This document shows, in pieces, positions 5,042-5,058 of a DNA stretch of 5,058 nucleotides; position 1 is the stretch's first letter, and every line of letters starts with the position of its first letter. A model generated the notes under the pieces. It saw only the letters and a program-made list of their open reading frames with translations. It made no database searches and was not told the DNA's origin. Source of the DNA: Methanosarcina sp. GTDB taxonomy: Archaea; Halobacteriota; Methanosarcinia; Methanosarcinales; Methanosarcinaceae. A program made the position numbers and the translations under genes. The stretch is from positions 1-5,058 of the forward strand of contig DUGS01000148.1 of NCBI GenBank assembly GCA_013331265.1, read 5' to 3'.

Positions 5042-5058
5042 AATTTCATTTCATCGGA

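Noticed and set aside
1..5058. CRISPR array, tRNA or rRNA
   Set aside because: No regularly spaced direct repeats, and no cloverleaf or rRNA-like conserved stretch was seen on either strand.

Overview
The window looks like chromosomal DNA of a methanogenic archaeon, most likely Methanosarcina or a close relative. The genes have moderate GC and the intergenic DNA is very AT-rich. Ribosome-binding sites match the archaeal 16S tail (AAGGAG, GAGGTAAT), TATA-like boxes replace bacterial -35/-10 pairs, and the proteins read like methanosarcinal versions of their families. The genus is inferred from overall character, not from a marker gene.

Layout. (1) About 7-2049, + strand: a GH15 glucoamylase-type glycoside hydrolase with all catalytic motifs. 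Its conserved N-terminus reads upstream of the first ATG/GTG/TTG in frame, so its start is unresolved. (2) 2050-2549: a 500-base convergent gap. It holds a T-run, a long GC-rich imperfect hairpin (2120-2189), and what I read as a decayed IS200/IS605-type element. That element has a tnpB tail-like peptide frame ending at 2377, then a chain of small hairpins, and ends in a GTAGTTCAC right-end signature at 2545-2553. This part resembles an orphan omega RNA (the guide RNA of TnpB) with no nuclease gene beside it. (3) 2550-2987, - strand: a GNAT N-acetyltransferase whose stop codon lies inside that right-end signature. (4) 3047-4288, - strand: an M20-family amidohydrolase, 59 bases upstream of the acetyltransferase and probably co-transcribed with it. 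(5) 4289-5058: about 770 bases without a clear gene. It holds back-to-back TATA-like boxes, a possible 57-residue ORF or gene remnant, two near-identical 12-base palindromes around a TATA-like box, two strong hairpins ending in a T-run (candidate small RNA), and a further promoter followed by a 40-base hairpin at the window edge.

The GH15 enzyme would release glucose from internal alpha-glucan or glycogen. The M20/GNAT pair suggests opposite handling of an N-acylated amino compound, an inference from adjacency only. The best candidates for something undescribed are the tnpB-less omega-RNA-like locus at 2289-2553 and the regulated small-RNA-like locus at 4590-4860.
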